Translations under genes and position numbers: made by a program | Part shown: piece by piece, positions 1 to 7,939 of the stretch | Layout of the letters: each line of letters starts with the position of its first letter | Position numbering within the stretch: position 1 is the first letter of the stretch | DNA from: Pyxidicoccus caerfyrddinensis | GTDB taxonomy: Bacteria > Myxococcota > Myxococcia > Myxococcales > Myxococcaceae | Length of the DNA stretch: 64,000 nucleotides | Direction of reading: 5' to 3' | Assembly (NCBI RefSeq): GCF_010894405.1 | Contig: NZ_JAAIYA010000002.1 | Coordinates: 248,001 to 312,000 of the forward strand | Notes under the pieces: model-generated | Told to the model about the DNA's origin: nothing | The model's database searches: none | Seen by the model: the letters and a program-made list of their open reading frames with translations, nothing else

Positions 1-660
1 CTCGCCCGGTGCATGGACGAGCGCGAGCACGTCCTCCCAGACCTGTGCGCGCCACCGGCCGAGGACGAGGAGGGCCACCTCGCGCGTCAGCGGCATCATC
101 GCCGGGCCGCGAAGCCACGGTGTGAGGGTGCAGCCGTAGCGCTCCTCCAAGCGGGCCACGGCCTCGGGCAGGGACTCGGCCAGCAGCGTGTTCACCGCGT
201 CGTGGTCATGCTTGTAGCGGGCGAGTTTCTCCGGGCTCGTGTCGCCCAGCTCCTCAATCGTCTGCCAGAGGCCGAGCGCGAGGTCGAAGTTGATGTGCGC
301 GCTGATGCCGAGCGCGGCGTCGTCGAGGGCGATGGTGGTGCCGGCCCAGGCGGCGCGGTAGGCGATGTCCCACGCGGCGCAGTCCTGGGCCTCGCCGCGC
401 AGGGACCACGCGAGCGTCTCCAGGTAGCGCTCGGCGAAGCGGCCGGCGAGGCGGGAAATCCAGGCGGGCTCCAGGAAGAGGCCGTGGTCGCCGCGGCGGA
501 CCTCGCGCGCGACGTTGCGGGTGATGACGCCGTAGACGTCGGGGAACACCGCGCGGGAGTCGCTCCGGGCGGCCAGCCGCGCCACCACCGTGTCCAATCC
601 CACCAGGGCGGACTCCACATCGCGGGGGTGAAGGTCGATTCCATCGAGCAGAGCAGTCAT
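1..660 (-). CDS. DUF5995 family protein (C-terminus cut off by window edge)
   Basis: The reading frame opens at the ATG complementary to 658-660 and stays open for 220 codons to the left edge, so the C-terminus lies outside the window. The segment GISAHINFDLALGLW, the following YKHDHDAVNTLL and the alternating aromatic helices resemble DUF5995, a family of mostly helical proteins of about 200-260 residues with no proven function. No signal peptide or membrane segment is visible. Codon use is strongly GC3. The gene is divergent from the JAMM lipoprotein gene, with about 125 bp between start codons. The family call rests on recognising the HIN-DL motif; the biochemical role is unknown. Confidence 0.7.
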   Translation of the reverse strand, partial: MTALLDGIDLHPRDVESALVGLDTVVARLAARSDSRAVFPDVYGVITRNVAREVRRGDHGLFLEPAWISRLAGRFAERYLETLAWSLRGEAQDCAAWDIAYRAAWAGTTIALDDAALGISAHINFDLALGLWQTIEELGDTSPEKLARYKHDHDAVNTLLAESLPEAVARLEERYGCTLTPWLRGPAMMPLTREVALLVLGRWRAQVWEDVLALVHAPGE

Positions 661-785
661 GTTGATGGAACGAGGCCCTCCGGCAATCTTCCCAGCACGC
701 CGCGGGCCCTCCACCATGGCTCCGGGAACTTCCATGGGTGGACAGCCCCGGCCCGGCGTCACATGGTTCAGAGGGGAGGGCGTTC

Positions 786-1421
786 ATGCGCGCCGAGCTG
801 AGCTGGGCGGTGATGCTGGGCCTGCTGGTGGGCTGCGCTTCCAGCACTCCGGCTGCAAGTGTGCCCGAGAGCTACTGGCGCACGGGCGACCATGTCCATG
901 TGAGGGGGCCCTGGGCCGCCGTCACTCCGTCGAGCAACGTCGACGAAGTCATCGACCAGCTATGCCCTGCCATCATGAAGCTGCCACGCTCGCAGGATGG
1001 CGAATATGGCCAGGAATACTGCGGAGCCATCTACTCGCTGGGTGACGGCACGTACTACGCCAGCATGCCATCGCCCTTGGGAGAGCCAGTGCTCGTGGGA
1101 CCCGCGAAGCAGAAGAAGTGCATTCCTCCTCGCTACGTCGCTGACGAGCGCGGCCGTCCCGCCGTCCTTGGGGATTTCCATAGCCACCCCTGGTCTCCGT
1201 CGCAGATGAGTGCTGGCGACCGGATTGCAGCCACGCAACTCTGGAGCATTCGCATCCAGTTCGACCGGGCCTGTACCGTCATGAAGCTCATCCCCTATGT
1301 CGAAAATGATGAGCGTCCTGGCGAGTTCTATCTGCGCAAGGAGAAGAGCTGGAAGCTGGTGGGCATCATCAGGCCGGAGGACAAGAGGTACGGTCTGGTG
1401 ACGGCAGTAGGGGATGAATGA
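786..1421 (+). CDS. Lipoprotein with JAMM/MPN metallopeptidase motif
   Basis: This 211-residue protein starts at ATG 786, behind the ribosome site GAGGGGAGGG; an in-frame start at 738 would bury the signal peptide. The N-terminus is a lipoprotein signal with lipobox LVGC near residue 16, so it should be exported and lipid-anchored. Residues about 132-145, HSHPWSPSQMSAGD, fit the zinc-binding JAMM signature H-x-H-x7-S-x2-D exactly (H132, H134, S142, D145). JAMM proteins are zinc isopeptidases or peptidases, for example deubiquitinases, ubiquitin-like-processing enzymes of bacterial conflict systems and phage-tail cell-wall peptidases. The Glu that completes the active site should lie upstream but cannot be assigned by eye. 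Cys residues at about 60, 78 and 118 could form disulfides. The following lipoprotein gene is close and may be co-transcribed. The substrate is unknown. Confidence 0.75.
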   Translation: MRAELSWAVMLGLLVGCASSTPAASVPESYWRTGDHVHVRGPWAAVTPSSNVDEVIDQLCPAIMKLPRSQDGEYGQEYCGAIYSLGDGTYYASMPSPLGEPVLVGPAKQKKCIPPRYVADERGRPAVLGDFHSHPWSPSQMSAGDRIAATQLWSIRIQFDRACTVMKLIPYVENDERPGEFYLRKEKSWKLVGIIRPEDKRYGLVTAVGDE

Positions 1422-1458
1422 CGCACGACATGCGGACTCTTCAGTCGAGGCACCTTCC

Positions 1459-1878
1459 ATGAAGCGCGCGCTGCCAGCCCTTTTCCTGATTCTCCCCGCC
1501 TGTGCGCTGTTCCAGCGCCCTCCACGTCCGGTCCATGCGCCTCCGGAGGAGGCGGCAGCCGTGGAGTTCCCCCTCGCGCTCCCACTCGAAGGGCGGCAAA
1601 TCATCGCAGGGACCACGCTGAGAGCGATCCAGTTGGCGATGGAGGACTACCTTCCCTGGGACCGCAAGCTCCCGGCCGGTGCCACCCCACTCCAGGAGTG
1701 TCTCTCGCGGCGTGAGTCCTACGATGTAGCGACAGCACCTGGCCCCGAAGGTGTCATGTACGTCAGCCTCATCCCTAACGCGGAGGCGTGTGACATCGGC
1801 GGGCCGCCCATCCTGGACGTCGGCGCCAGCTACGTCATCGACGTCCGGGGGTGGCGCATCCTCAAGGTGCAGCAGTAG
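1459..1878 (+). CDS. Small lipoprotein of unknown function
   Basis: Start ATG 1459 is chosen because it begins a good lipoprotein signal (MKRALPALFLILPAC, Cys at residue 15). An in-frame ATG at 1414 overlaps the upstream stop codon but would add 15 charged residues before the signal. The mature protein is about 125 residues with two Cys in its second half and a C-terminus that looks like beta strands (YVIDVRGWRILKVQQ). It follows the JAMM lipoprotein by 37 bp on the same strand, so the two are probably one transcript and may act together in the envelope, for instance as enzyme and partner. No domain is recognised. Confidence 0.7.
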   Translation: MKRALPALFLILPACALFQRPPRPVHAPPEEAAAVEFPLALPLEGRQIIAGTTLRAIQLAMEDYLPWDRKLPAGATPLQECLSRRESYDVATAPGPEGVMYVSLIPNAEACDIGGPPILDVGASYVIDVRGWRILKVQQ

Positions 1879-1891
1879 GCCCAGCCCGGCG

Positions 1892-2674
1892 TCACGCCCC
1901 CTGCAGCAGCCACTCCAGCAAAGCCTGCGCCGCGTCCACGTGGACGAAGTGGCCCGCGTCCGGGAGCGTGGCCACGGGGCAGCCGGCGGCGACCATGCGC
2001 TCCGCGTCCGCGTCCGACACGTACTTCGCCTTCCCGCCCCGGATGCAGCGCATGGGCGGGCGGCCCGGGCGCTCCACCGCTTCCCACAGGTCCGTGCCGT
2101 TGACGCGCGAGTGCAATTCCGCCAGCGCCTGCCGGTCGAAGCGCCACTTCACGCCGTCCGGCTGGGTGACCAGGTTCATCAGCAGCCAGTCCGCCAGCGG
2201 CTCGGACAGGCCGCGTCCGGTCAGCTCCGTGCGCATCGCCCGGCGGTTGTCCGCGCGCGGCGGCGCCTGGAGCAGCACGCCCAGCACCTTGCCGCTCTCC
2301 GACAAGTCGCCCGGCACCGGGCCCGGGGTGATGTCCAGCAGCGTGACGCTCCGGACGGCCTCGGGCACGTGGAGGCTTCCGGCCAGCGACACGCGCCCGC
2401 CCAGCGAGTGGCCCACCCAGTCGAACGCACCGGTGATTCCCTGCGCGCGCGCCGTGTCCACCACGTCGCGCGCCAGGGTGAAGAGGTCCGCGCCCGCGGG
2501 CGGCGGCGGAGAGCTGCCATGGCCGGTGAGGTCCGGCAGGAGGAAGCGCCGACGCAGGTCCGCCGCGCTCCAGGCCGCCGCCAGAGAGCGCAGGTTCCGC
2601 CCCGTCCCGAGGAAGCCGTGCAGCATCACCGTGGGCACGTCGCCCTCACCCACCAGGAAGCTCTCGAGGACCAT
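1892..2674 (-). CDS. Alpha/beta-fold hydrolase (YbfF-like esterase)
   Basis: This 260-residue cytoplasmic protein has the full alpha/beta hydrolase signature. HGFLGTGRNL near residues 19-28 forms the oxyanion loop, GHSLGG holds the nucleophile Ser, LLDITPGPVP follows the next strand, and DAGHFVHVD near the C-terminus holds the catalytic His. The cap arrangement and the LLDI-P segment are like the YbfF/menH-type esterases, which cut small esters or thioesters; the real substrate cannot be read from sequence. It converges on the small lipoprotein gene with only 13 bp between stops. About 100 bp separate its start from the start of the NTF2-like gene, leaving room for divergent promoters. Confidence 0.88.
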   Translation of the reverse strand: MVLESFLVGEGDVPTVMLHGFLGTGRNLRSLAAAWSAADLRRRFLLPDLTGHGSSPPPPAGADLFTLARDVVDTARAQGITGAFDWVGHSLGGRVSLAGSLHVPEAVRSVTLLDITPGPVPGDLSESGKVLGVLLQAPPRADNRRAMRTELTGRGLSEPLADWLLMNLVTQPDGVKWRFDRQALAELHSRVNGTDLWEAVERPGRPPMRCIRGGKAKYVSDADAERMVAAGCPVATLPDAGHFVHVDAAQALLEWLLQGA

Positions 2675-2772
2675 CTGCGAGACACCTTTCTATTCCATGC
2701 CCGAGCGCCTTGACCCGGGGCACCGCGTGCCGCTTCATACCGCGAACCTTCTGCCTGACGAGGTCTCTCCGC

Positions 2773-3315
2773 GTGACCACTGTCTCCCTGCTGCTCCTAG
2801 CGCTCGCCGCCGCCCCCGTGGGCACCACCACCCCCGCCGACCCCAAGGCCGCCGTCGCCGCGGTGCTGGATGACTGGCACAAGGCCGCCGCCGCCGCGGA
2901 CGAGCCGCGCTACTTCGGCCACTTCACCGCCGATGGCGTCTTCATGGGCACCGACGCCACCGAGCGTTGGACTCGCGACGAGTTCCGCGCCTGGTCCAAG
3001 CCCTACTTCTCCAAGGGCAAGGCGTGGAGCTTCAAGCCGGTGAAGCGCTTCATCTCCCTCTCGAAGGACGGCAGCGTCGCCTGGTTCGACGAGACGCTCG
3101 ACACGCCCAACCTGGGCCCCAGCCGTGGCAGCGGGGTGCTGGTGAAGGAGGGCAACGCCTGGAAGATTGCCCAGTACAACCTCTCCGTCCCCATCCCCAA
3201 CGACCTGATGGGCGAAGTCACCAAGCGCGTCGCCGCGTACGAGAAGGCGCAGGCGGCGAAGGCCGCGCCCGCCACCCCGGCCCCCACGACGCCCGCGCCC
3301 GCTCCGAAGAAGTAG
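2773..3315 (+). CDS. Exported NTF2/SnoaL-like (DUF4440-type) protein
   Basis: The preferred start is GTG 2773, which begins a clean Sec signal peptide (VTTVSLLLLALAAAP); an ATG at 2710 would add 21 unlikely residues. The mature part fits a cone-shaped NTF2-like fold: a first helix (VLDDWHKAAAAADEPRYFGHF), FMGTDATERWT, the Trp-rich middle GKAWSF, and the closing strands VAWFDETLDT and WKIAQYNLSVPIP. The C-terminal 30 residues are an Ala/Pro-rich tail ending in two lysines. Such proteins bind small ligands or help to fold secreted partners; no catalytic residues can be named. A long imperfect hairpin follows the gene and probably stops transcription from both sides. Confidence 0.8.
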   Translation: MTTVSLLLLALAAAPVGTTTPADPKAAVAAVLDDWHKAAAAADEPRYFGHFTADGVFMGTDATERWTRDEFRAWSKPYFSKGKAWSFKPVKRFISLSKDGSVAWFDETLDTPNLGPSRGSGVLVKEGNAWKIAQYNLSVPIPNDLMGEVTKRVAAYEKAQAAKAAPATPAPTTPAPAPKK

Positions 3316-3327
3316 CGCCCTTCCGGG

Positions 3328-3399
3328 GTGAGGAAGGGAGTGGGAGTGCCACGGCCCCTGGGGTCGGACCCGGGTCGTGGCCCCCACTCCGCTCCTCAC
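3328..3399. terminator. Long imperfect hairpin between convergent genes
   Basis: The arms 3328-3353 and 3376-3399 pair over about 24 positions (GTGAGGA, GGAGTGG and CCACG blocks with their complements) with a few mismatches and a 22-nt loop. The hairpin sits just after the NTF2-like stop codon and overlaps the stop of the opposing esterase gene, so it can serve as a bidirectional terminator. There is no T-run, as is common in very GC-rich genomes. Confidence 0.6.
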
Positions 3400-4757
3400 A
3401 AGCCGAAGGGATAGGTATCGGGCGCGTCCTCCTTCTCATGGCCGGAGTCGGTGTCGAGCGGTCGCAGGGCGCGCGTCTCGTCGTAGTGCAGTACGGCGTC
3501 GAACTGCGCGGGCAGGTCCGCGTGGAAGTAGTGGCTCCAGCGCTCGGTGCGCGGCGCGTACACCACGCCGATGGCGCGCTCCAGCCGGCGCTCGCGCAGG
3601 CCGCTCGCCGCTTCGCCCAGATCCTCCATGCGCAGCAGGAACGACGACAGGCCCACCTCGTGGAAGAGGTGCTCGTAGCTGCCTGCCATGGCGGGTTGGA
3701 TGCGGCGGCGCAGGCCCGGCTCGTCCCACTCGTGCGCGGCGATGACCACGCCGGTGTACGTGGTGAAACCCACGTTGTACGTGGCGTCGCCGTGCCGCTC
3801 GCGCAGCAGCTGCCCTAGATTCAATTCGCCCTGGTCGCCCATCTGCGTGGCGCGCGCGTCGCCCAGGTGCGAGTTGTGCGCCCAGATGACCATGCGCGCC
3901 TTGCGTCCCTTCCGGGACAGGTGCTTCAGGAGCGCATCCGCGGTGTCCGCCATGTGCGTGTCGCGCAGGTTCCACCCCTCGTGCCGTCCCGCGTACATGG
4001 CGCGGTAGTAGGCCTCCGCGTCGGCGGCGAGCCGGGCGTTCTGCTCGGCGGAGAAGCGCGCGTCCTCGTCCCGTGCGTCGAGGGGGGCGCGTCGCTGCAG
4101 CTCCCGCAGCTGCGCCCGGACCGCGTCCTCACAGGTGTCGGCATGGCCGTACGCGGTGGCCGCGCCATAGGCCTGTGGCTCTTCGCCGAAGCTGTCGAAG
4201 CAGGCGTAGCGCTCGCGGGCCCGCCGGGCGGCGGCGGGGTCCACCGTCTCCAGGTACGCCACCACCTCACGCATGGACGCATGGAGGCTGTAGAGGTCCA
4301 GCCCGTAGAAGCCGGCGCGAAACTCCGGGGCCACGCTGGCGTTGCGAGCGCGCAGCCAGGTGACGAGCTCCTCCACGTCACGGTTGCGCCACATCCACTT
4401 GGGGAAGCGCTGGAAGTTGCCGAGCGCGCTCGCCGCGTCCCTGTCATTGCCGTCGCCGTGGACGAAGGTGTTGACGCGCAGGGCGTCCGGCCAGTCCGCC
4501 TCCACGGCCACGGCGGTGAAGCCGTGCTCGGCGATGAGGCGGCGGGTGAGGGCGGCGCGGGCCTGGTAGAACTCGTGGGTGCCGTGGGTGGCCTCGCCCA
4601 GGAGAACGAAGCGCGCGTCACCGAGGCCCTCGATGAGCGGGTCCAAGTCTTCGGACCTTCCACTCAGCGGGAGCGCGGCCGCCCGCACACCCTCCAGCAG
4701 GGCAAGCGAGGTGTCCTGCTCGTCCTCGAACGGGCTCATACCCCGTGGCGGGCTCAT
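3396..4757 (-). CDS. Erythromycin esterase family protein
   Basis: The protein is about 453 residues from the ATG at 4757; other in-frame starts are ATG 4739 and GTG 4805, and none has a well-spaced ribosome site. The core matches the erythromycin-esterase family: GEATHGTHEFY near residues 50-60 carries the Glu and His of the active site, EADWPDALRVN and the WAHNSHLGDA block follow in the usual order, and the length is close to EreA/EreB (about 400-420). EreB-type enzymes open macrolide lactones using His as general base. However, many family members have no known antibiotic substrate, so resistance should not be assumed. There is no signal peptide. It converges on the NTF2-like gene. Confidence 0.88.
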   Translation of the reverse strand: MSPPRGMSPFEDEQDTSLALLEGVRAAALPLSGRSEDLDPLIEGLGDARFVLLGEATHGTHEFYQARAALTRRLIAEHGFTAVAVEADWPDALRVNTFVHGDGNDRDAASALGNFQRFPKWMWRNRDVEELVTWLRARNASVAPEFRAGFYGLDLYSLHASMREVVAYLETVDPAAARRARERYACFDSFGEEPQAYGAATAYGHADTCEDAVRAQLRELQRRAPLDARDEDARFSAEQNARLAADAEAYYRAMYAGRHEGWNLRDTHMADTADALLKHLSRKGRKARMVIWAHNSHLGDARATQMGDQGELNLGQLLRERHGDATYNVGFTTYTGVVIAAHEWDEPGLRRRIQPAMAGSYEHLFHEVGLSSFLLRMEDLGEAASGLRERRLERAIGVVYAPRTERWSHYFHADLPAQFDAVLHYDETRALRPLDTDSGHEKEDAPDTYPFGL

Positions 4758-4882
4758 GCCCTCAAAGGTGGGACGGCCAGGCGCCGCTGACCAGCGGCCT
4801 CCCACCGCAGACCGGAGGGCGGGCAGGGGAGCGCGCGCCCCAGCGGCCTCGGTGACGGCTCAGTGGAATGGAAGCCAGGCGC

Positions 4883-5251
4883 TCAAGTCAGAGAAGCGGT
4901 GCGCGCCGCCTGCCGGTGTCCGCGGGCGCCACCCGGTCGCTCTTTCTCTTCAGGTCGCTCGAGCCCGCTCAGCTCCGCTTCATGACGGCGGCCCCATTCG
5001 CAGAGCGACGCGATGATGGGCTGGAGGCTGAGGCCCAGCTTCGTCGCCGAGTACTCCACGCGCGGAGGTACTTGAGCGAAGACCTTGCGGTGAACGATGC
5101 CGTGCTCCTCCATCTCGCGAAGCTGCTGAACCAGGACCTTCTGGCTCGCGAGCGGCGCCAGGCGCCTGAGCTCGGACAGCCGCTTCGGACCTTCAAACAG
5201 GTAATAGAGAATCACGGCCTTCCAACGACCGCCGATGACCTTTGAGCGCAC
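4883..5251 (-). CDS. HxlR-family winged-helix regulator, N-terminus probably disrupted
   Basis: The block VIGGRWKAVILYYLFEG followed by LREMEEHGIVHRKVF is a textbook HxlR DNA-binding domain. The first usable codon in this frame is GTG 5251. However, family-like sequence continues upstream in the same frame (RPCPQSV before RSKVIGG), including the Cys-Pro pair usual near the N-terminus, and then meets TAA at 5297-5299 with no canonical start in between. An ATG at 5294 opens the neighbouring frame. Removing one base from the CT run near 5285 would join it to give MPTSSNSFRPCPQSV. The gene is therefore either shortened or carries a one-base frameshift. It is divergent from an SDR gene, its likely target. 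The C-terminal 30 residues are basic and poorly conserved. Confidence 0.75.
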   Translation of the reverse strand: MRSKVIGGRWKAVILYYLFEGPKRLSELRRLAPLASQKVLVQQLREMEEHGIVHRKVFAQVPPRVEYSATKLGLSLQPIIASLCEWGRRHEAELSGLERPEEKERPGGARGHRQAARTASLT

Positions 5252-5305
5252 GCTCTGCGGGCAGGGGCGGAAGCTGTTTGAAGAGAGTCGGCATGGTTAC
5301 CACCA

Positions 5306-5341
5306 GGTGCCTATGGGACGAACCGGTGCGTATGGGACGAA
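5306..5341. promoter_or_regulatory. Two near-identical 17-bp direct repeats in HxlR/SDR promoter region
   Basis: GGTGCCTATGGGACGAA (5306-5322) and GGTGCGTATGGGACGAA (5325-5341) differ at one base and start 19 bp apart. They lie between the divergent HxlR and SDR start codons, where an autoregulating HxlR dimer would bind. That they are its operator is an inference from location and repetition. Confidence 0.5.
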
Positions 5342-5418
5342 AGAGTATCTAGCGACGACCCGGGCCGTACTGCACATCTCTTTCACGGCACACCGTGGGC
5401 CGTTTGAAAGGGAGCCTC

Positions 5419-6195
5419 ATGAGCACGACGAACGACAGCACCGTTGCCCCGATTGCCCTCATCACCGGAGGCAGTCGCGGACTGGGCAGGAGCATGGCCC
5501 TCAACCTCGCCGACCGTGGCGTCGATGTGATTCTCACCTGGCGGACCTCGGAGAAGGAGGCGCGCGAGGTAGCGGCGCAGGTTGAAGCCAGGGGGCGCAA
5601 GGCCGTGGTGCTGCCCCTCGACGTCAGCAAGAGCGGAGGGTTCGCGGCGTTCGCAGGGACGGTGAAGGCCGAGCTCGAACGCGTGTGGAAGCGCGAGCGC
5701 TTCGACTACCTCGTGAACAACGCCGGCACGGGCGTCGGCGCCCTCTTCGCTGACACCACGGAGGAGCAGTTCGACGAGCTCCTGAACATCCACCTCAAGG
5801 GCACGTTCTTCCTCTCGCAGAAGCTCCTACCGCTCATCGCGGACGGCGGCCGGATTGTGAACGTGTCGACCGGGCTCGCGCGCTACACGTTCCCCGGCTA
5901 CTCGGCCTATGCGGTGATGAAAGGGGGCGTCGAGGTCCTCACGCGGTACATGGCGGCAGAGCTGGGACCGCGGCGCATCTCCGTCAACGTCATCGCGCCG
6001 GGGGGTATCGAGACCGACTTCGGCGGCGGAGCGATGCGCGACGTCGGGCTGCAAAAGTTTGTCGCCTCGGAGACGGCGCTCGGTCGCGTCGGAGTGCCCG
6101 ACGACATCGGCGGCGTCGTCGCCATGCTGCTCGCCCCGGAGACCCGCTGGCTCACCGGCCAGCGACTCGAGGTGACAGGCGGCTTCAAGCTCTGA
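5419..6195 (+). CDS. Short-chain dehydrogenase/reductase (SDR)
   Basis: Start ATG 5419 follows AAAGGGAG; the 258-residue product is the usual SDR length. The Rossmann glycine motif TGGSRGLG is near residue 20, with NNAG in the middle. The catalytic Ser is in VNVSTG and Tyr/Lys are in YAVMK. The C-terminal strand TGQRLEVTGGFKL is typical of classical SDRs. The pattern suits NADP(H)-linked oxidation or reduction of a carbonyl or hydroxyl group; the substrate is unknown. The divergent HxlR gene and the direct repeats between them suggest control by a small electrophile or similar inducer, as for many HxlR-SDR pairs. Confidence 0.92.
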   Translation: MSTTNDSTVAPIALITGGSRGLGRSMALNLADRGVDVILTWRTSEKEAREVAAQVEARGRKAVVLPLDVSKSGGFAAFAGTVKAELERVWKRERFDYLVNNAGTGVGALFADTTEEQFDELLNIHLKGTFFLSQKLLPLIADGGRIVNVSTGLARYTFPGYSAYAVMKGGVEVLTRYMAAELGPRRISVNVIAPGGIETDFGGGAMRDVGLQKFVASETALGRVGVPDDIGGVVAMLLAPETRWLTGQRLEVTGGFKL

Positions 6196-6751
6196 GTGTC
6201 CGTCAAGCCGTTCCAGCAGCGAGATTATTTTCATCCGGGCCTGCGCCACCGCGAGCCCGGACGTGTCCTCTTCAGCTGCAACCCGGAAACGGTTCACGGG
6301 TGGTCTCCGCCCCCGTCCCGAGGGGAAGGAAGAATCCATTGCGCCCTTCGCTCCGGGGTGATTAGTAACCCGCCATGTTTCATTTCGTGGCCGGTTACAC
6401 CCCCGGAATCTCCCACGCCCCCATGGACGGGGCGCGGATGGCCGCCACTTCCCCGACGTTCCGCCATGACGCGCGAGAACGCCGGACGCTCCCGGCGCGC
6501 CCATGTTGTCGTCGACAACGCAGCGGCGCGACACGCGCCCCGGTCGATTCTCCGTAAGAGCCCCAGCGGACGTCCGTTCGCGCCCCTGAAATCCATCCAC
6601 ATCCCGGCTCCCCGGCGGACACGTGTGTTCCGCTGGAGGGGCCCGGGCGGAGCCCTGCTCACGCCCTGAATCTCGACGCCGGCAACAACGCGGCGGCTCG
6701 CGGGCGCGAGCCGTTTCGTGCCGTCGTGTCTTCGCAGCAGAGGAGTCATCC
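6196..6751. other. Non-coding stretch upstream of RND operon
   Basis: No frame here has coding-like composition; the open frames are Arg/Pro/Ser-rich translations of GC-rich DNA. The region holds one clear dyad (6365-6398, listed separately) and the ribosome site AGAGGAG just before the efflux adaptor gene. Confidence 0.6.
6365..6398. promoter_or_regulatory. 13-bp inverted repeat upstream of RND efflux operon
   Basis: GTAACCCGCCATG (6365-6377) and CGTGGCCGGTTAC (6386-6398) pair at 11 of 13 positions around an 8-nt A/T-rich centre (TTTCATTT). The arms start with GTAACC and end with GGTTAC. The location, about 355 bp before the efflux adaptor gene, and the AT-rich centre suggest a repressor operator near a promoter rather than a terminator. 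The regulator is not next to the operon. Confidence 0.45.
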
Positions 6752-7939
6752 ATGAAGCTCAGACGTGTCGTGGTGGGAGCGGCCCTGGTCGCCCCGCTGG
6801 TGGTAGGTGGTTTCGTCCTGGCCCGGGACGGGAAGGGTGAGCAGTCAGGGCCGGCGGCCGCGCAGCCGGCGGCCCCCGAAGTCGTGGTGGCCGAGGTCGT
6901 CACGAAGCCCCTGTCGGAGAGCGCGGAGTTCACCGGCGCGCTCGCCGCCGTGGAGAGCGTGGAGCTGCGCCCCCGCGTCGGCGGCTACATCGACGCCGTC
7001 CGCTTCGCCGAGGGCGGGCTGGTCAAGGCCGGGCAGGTGCTCTTCCAGCTCGACGCACGCACCTACGAGGCCACGCTCGCGCGCGCGCAGGCCGACCTGC
7101 GCCAGGCCGAGGAGCGCAGCACCCTGGCGAAGAGCCGCTTCGAGCGCGGCGAGAAGCTCGTAGCCGAGCGCGTCATCTCCCAGAGTGACTTCGACGTGCT
7201 CAAGGCCGAGCACGCCGAGAGCCGCGCCCGCGTCGAGTCCGCCCGCGCCGCCGTGCGCTCGGCGGAAATCGACCTCCAGGACACCAAGGTCCGCGCGCCC
7301 ATCAACGGCCGGGTGGGGCAGGCGCTCGTGACGCCGGGCAACCTCGTCAGCGGCGGCACCGCCGGGGCAACACTGCTCACCACCATCGTCTCGGTGGACC
7401 CGTTCTACGTCTACTTCGACGTAGACGAGCCCACCTACCTGCGCTTCGCCAGCGCGGGCCCCTCGGGTCGCCAGGCCGACGGGCGCATCCAGCCCGTGCC
7501 CGTGCGCGTGGCGCTGCTGGGCGAGGACGGCTTCCCCCACGAGGCCCGGCTCGACTTCCTCTCCAACAAGGTGGACTCCGGCACCGGCACCGCGCGCGCC
7601 CGCGCCGTCCTCTCCAACCCCGACGGCCGGCTCACCCCGGGCCTCTTCGCGCGCGTGCGCCTGGAGACCGGCCCCTCCCGCGACACGGTCCTCATCGACG
7701 ACCAGGCGGTGGGCACGGACCAGCAGGGCCGCTACGTACTCGTAGTCGGTGCGGACGGAGCGCTGGAGCAGCGCCGTGTGGAGCTGGGCGCCAGTGACGG
7801 CGGTCTGCGCACGGTGGTGAAGGGCCTGTCGTCCGGCGAGCGCATCGTCCTCAAGGGGCTCGCCCGGCCCGGCATGAAGGTGACGCCGAAGCTCGTGGCG
7901 ATGGCGAAGACGCAGCGCGCGGGGGACTCCCGGCCATGA
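6752..7939 (+). CDS. RND efflux periplasmic adaptor subunit (membrane fusion protein)
   Basis: ATG 6752 follows AGAGGAG and begins a signal or anchor sequence (MKLRRVVVGAALVAPLVVGG); there is no lipobox Cys. The 395-residue protein has the HlyD/AcrA layout. A lipoyl half-motif, VELRPRVGGYIDAVRFAEGG, is followed by a coiled-coil hairpin (residues about 95-165, with repeated LARAQADLRQAEE patterns). The second lipoyl half is IDLQDTKVRAPINGRVG, with beta-barrel and membrane-proximal domains after it. It links the inner-membrane pump encoded next to an outer-membrane channel. Its stop overlaps the pump start by 4 bp, so the two are translationally coupled. Confidence 0.95.
   Translation: MKLRRVVVGAALVAPLVVGGFVLARDGKGEQSGPAAAQPAAPEVVVAEVVTKPLSESAEFTGALAAVESVELRPRVGGYIDAVRFAEGGLVKAGQVLFQLDARTYEATLARAQADLRQAEERSTLAKSRFERGEKLVAERVISQSDFDVLKAEHAESRARVESARAAVRSAEIDLQDTKVRAPINGRVGQALVTPGNLVSGGTAGATLLTTIVSVDPFYVYFDVDEPTYLRFASAGPSGRQADGRIQPVPVRVALLGEDGFPHEARLDFLSNKVDSGTGTARARAVLSNPDGRLTPGLFARVRLETGPSRDTVLIDDQAVGTDQQGRYVLVVGADGALEQRRVELGASDGGLRTVVKGLSSGERIVLKGLARPGMKVTPKLVAMAKTQRAGDSRP

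Noticed and set aside
3396..4757. Reading the erythromycin-esterase homologue as a resistance gene
   Set aside because: Active-site residues are present, but the family is broad and most members do not act on macrolides; no resistance context is adjacent.
6196..6669. 157-codon frame between the SDR and the RND adaptor
   Set aside because: Pro/Arg/Ser-rich with no coding-like third-position bias and no recognisable segment; treated as non-coding.
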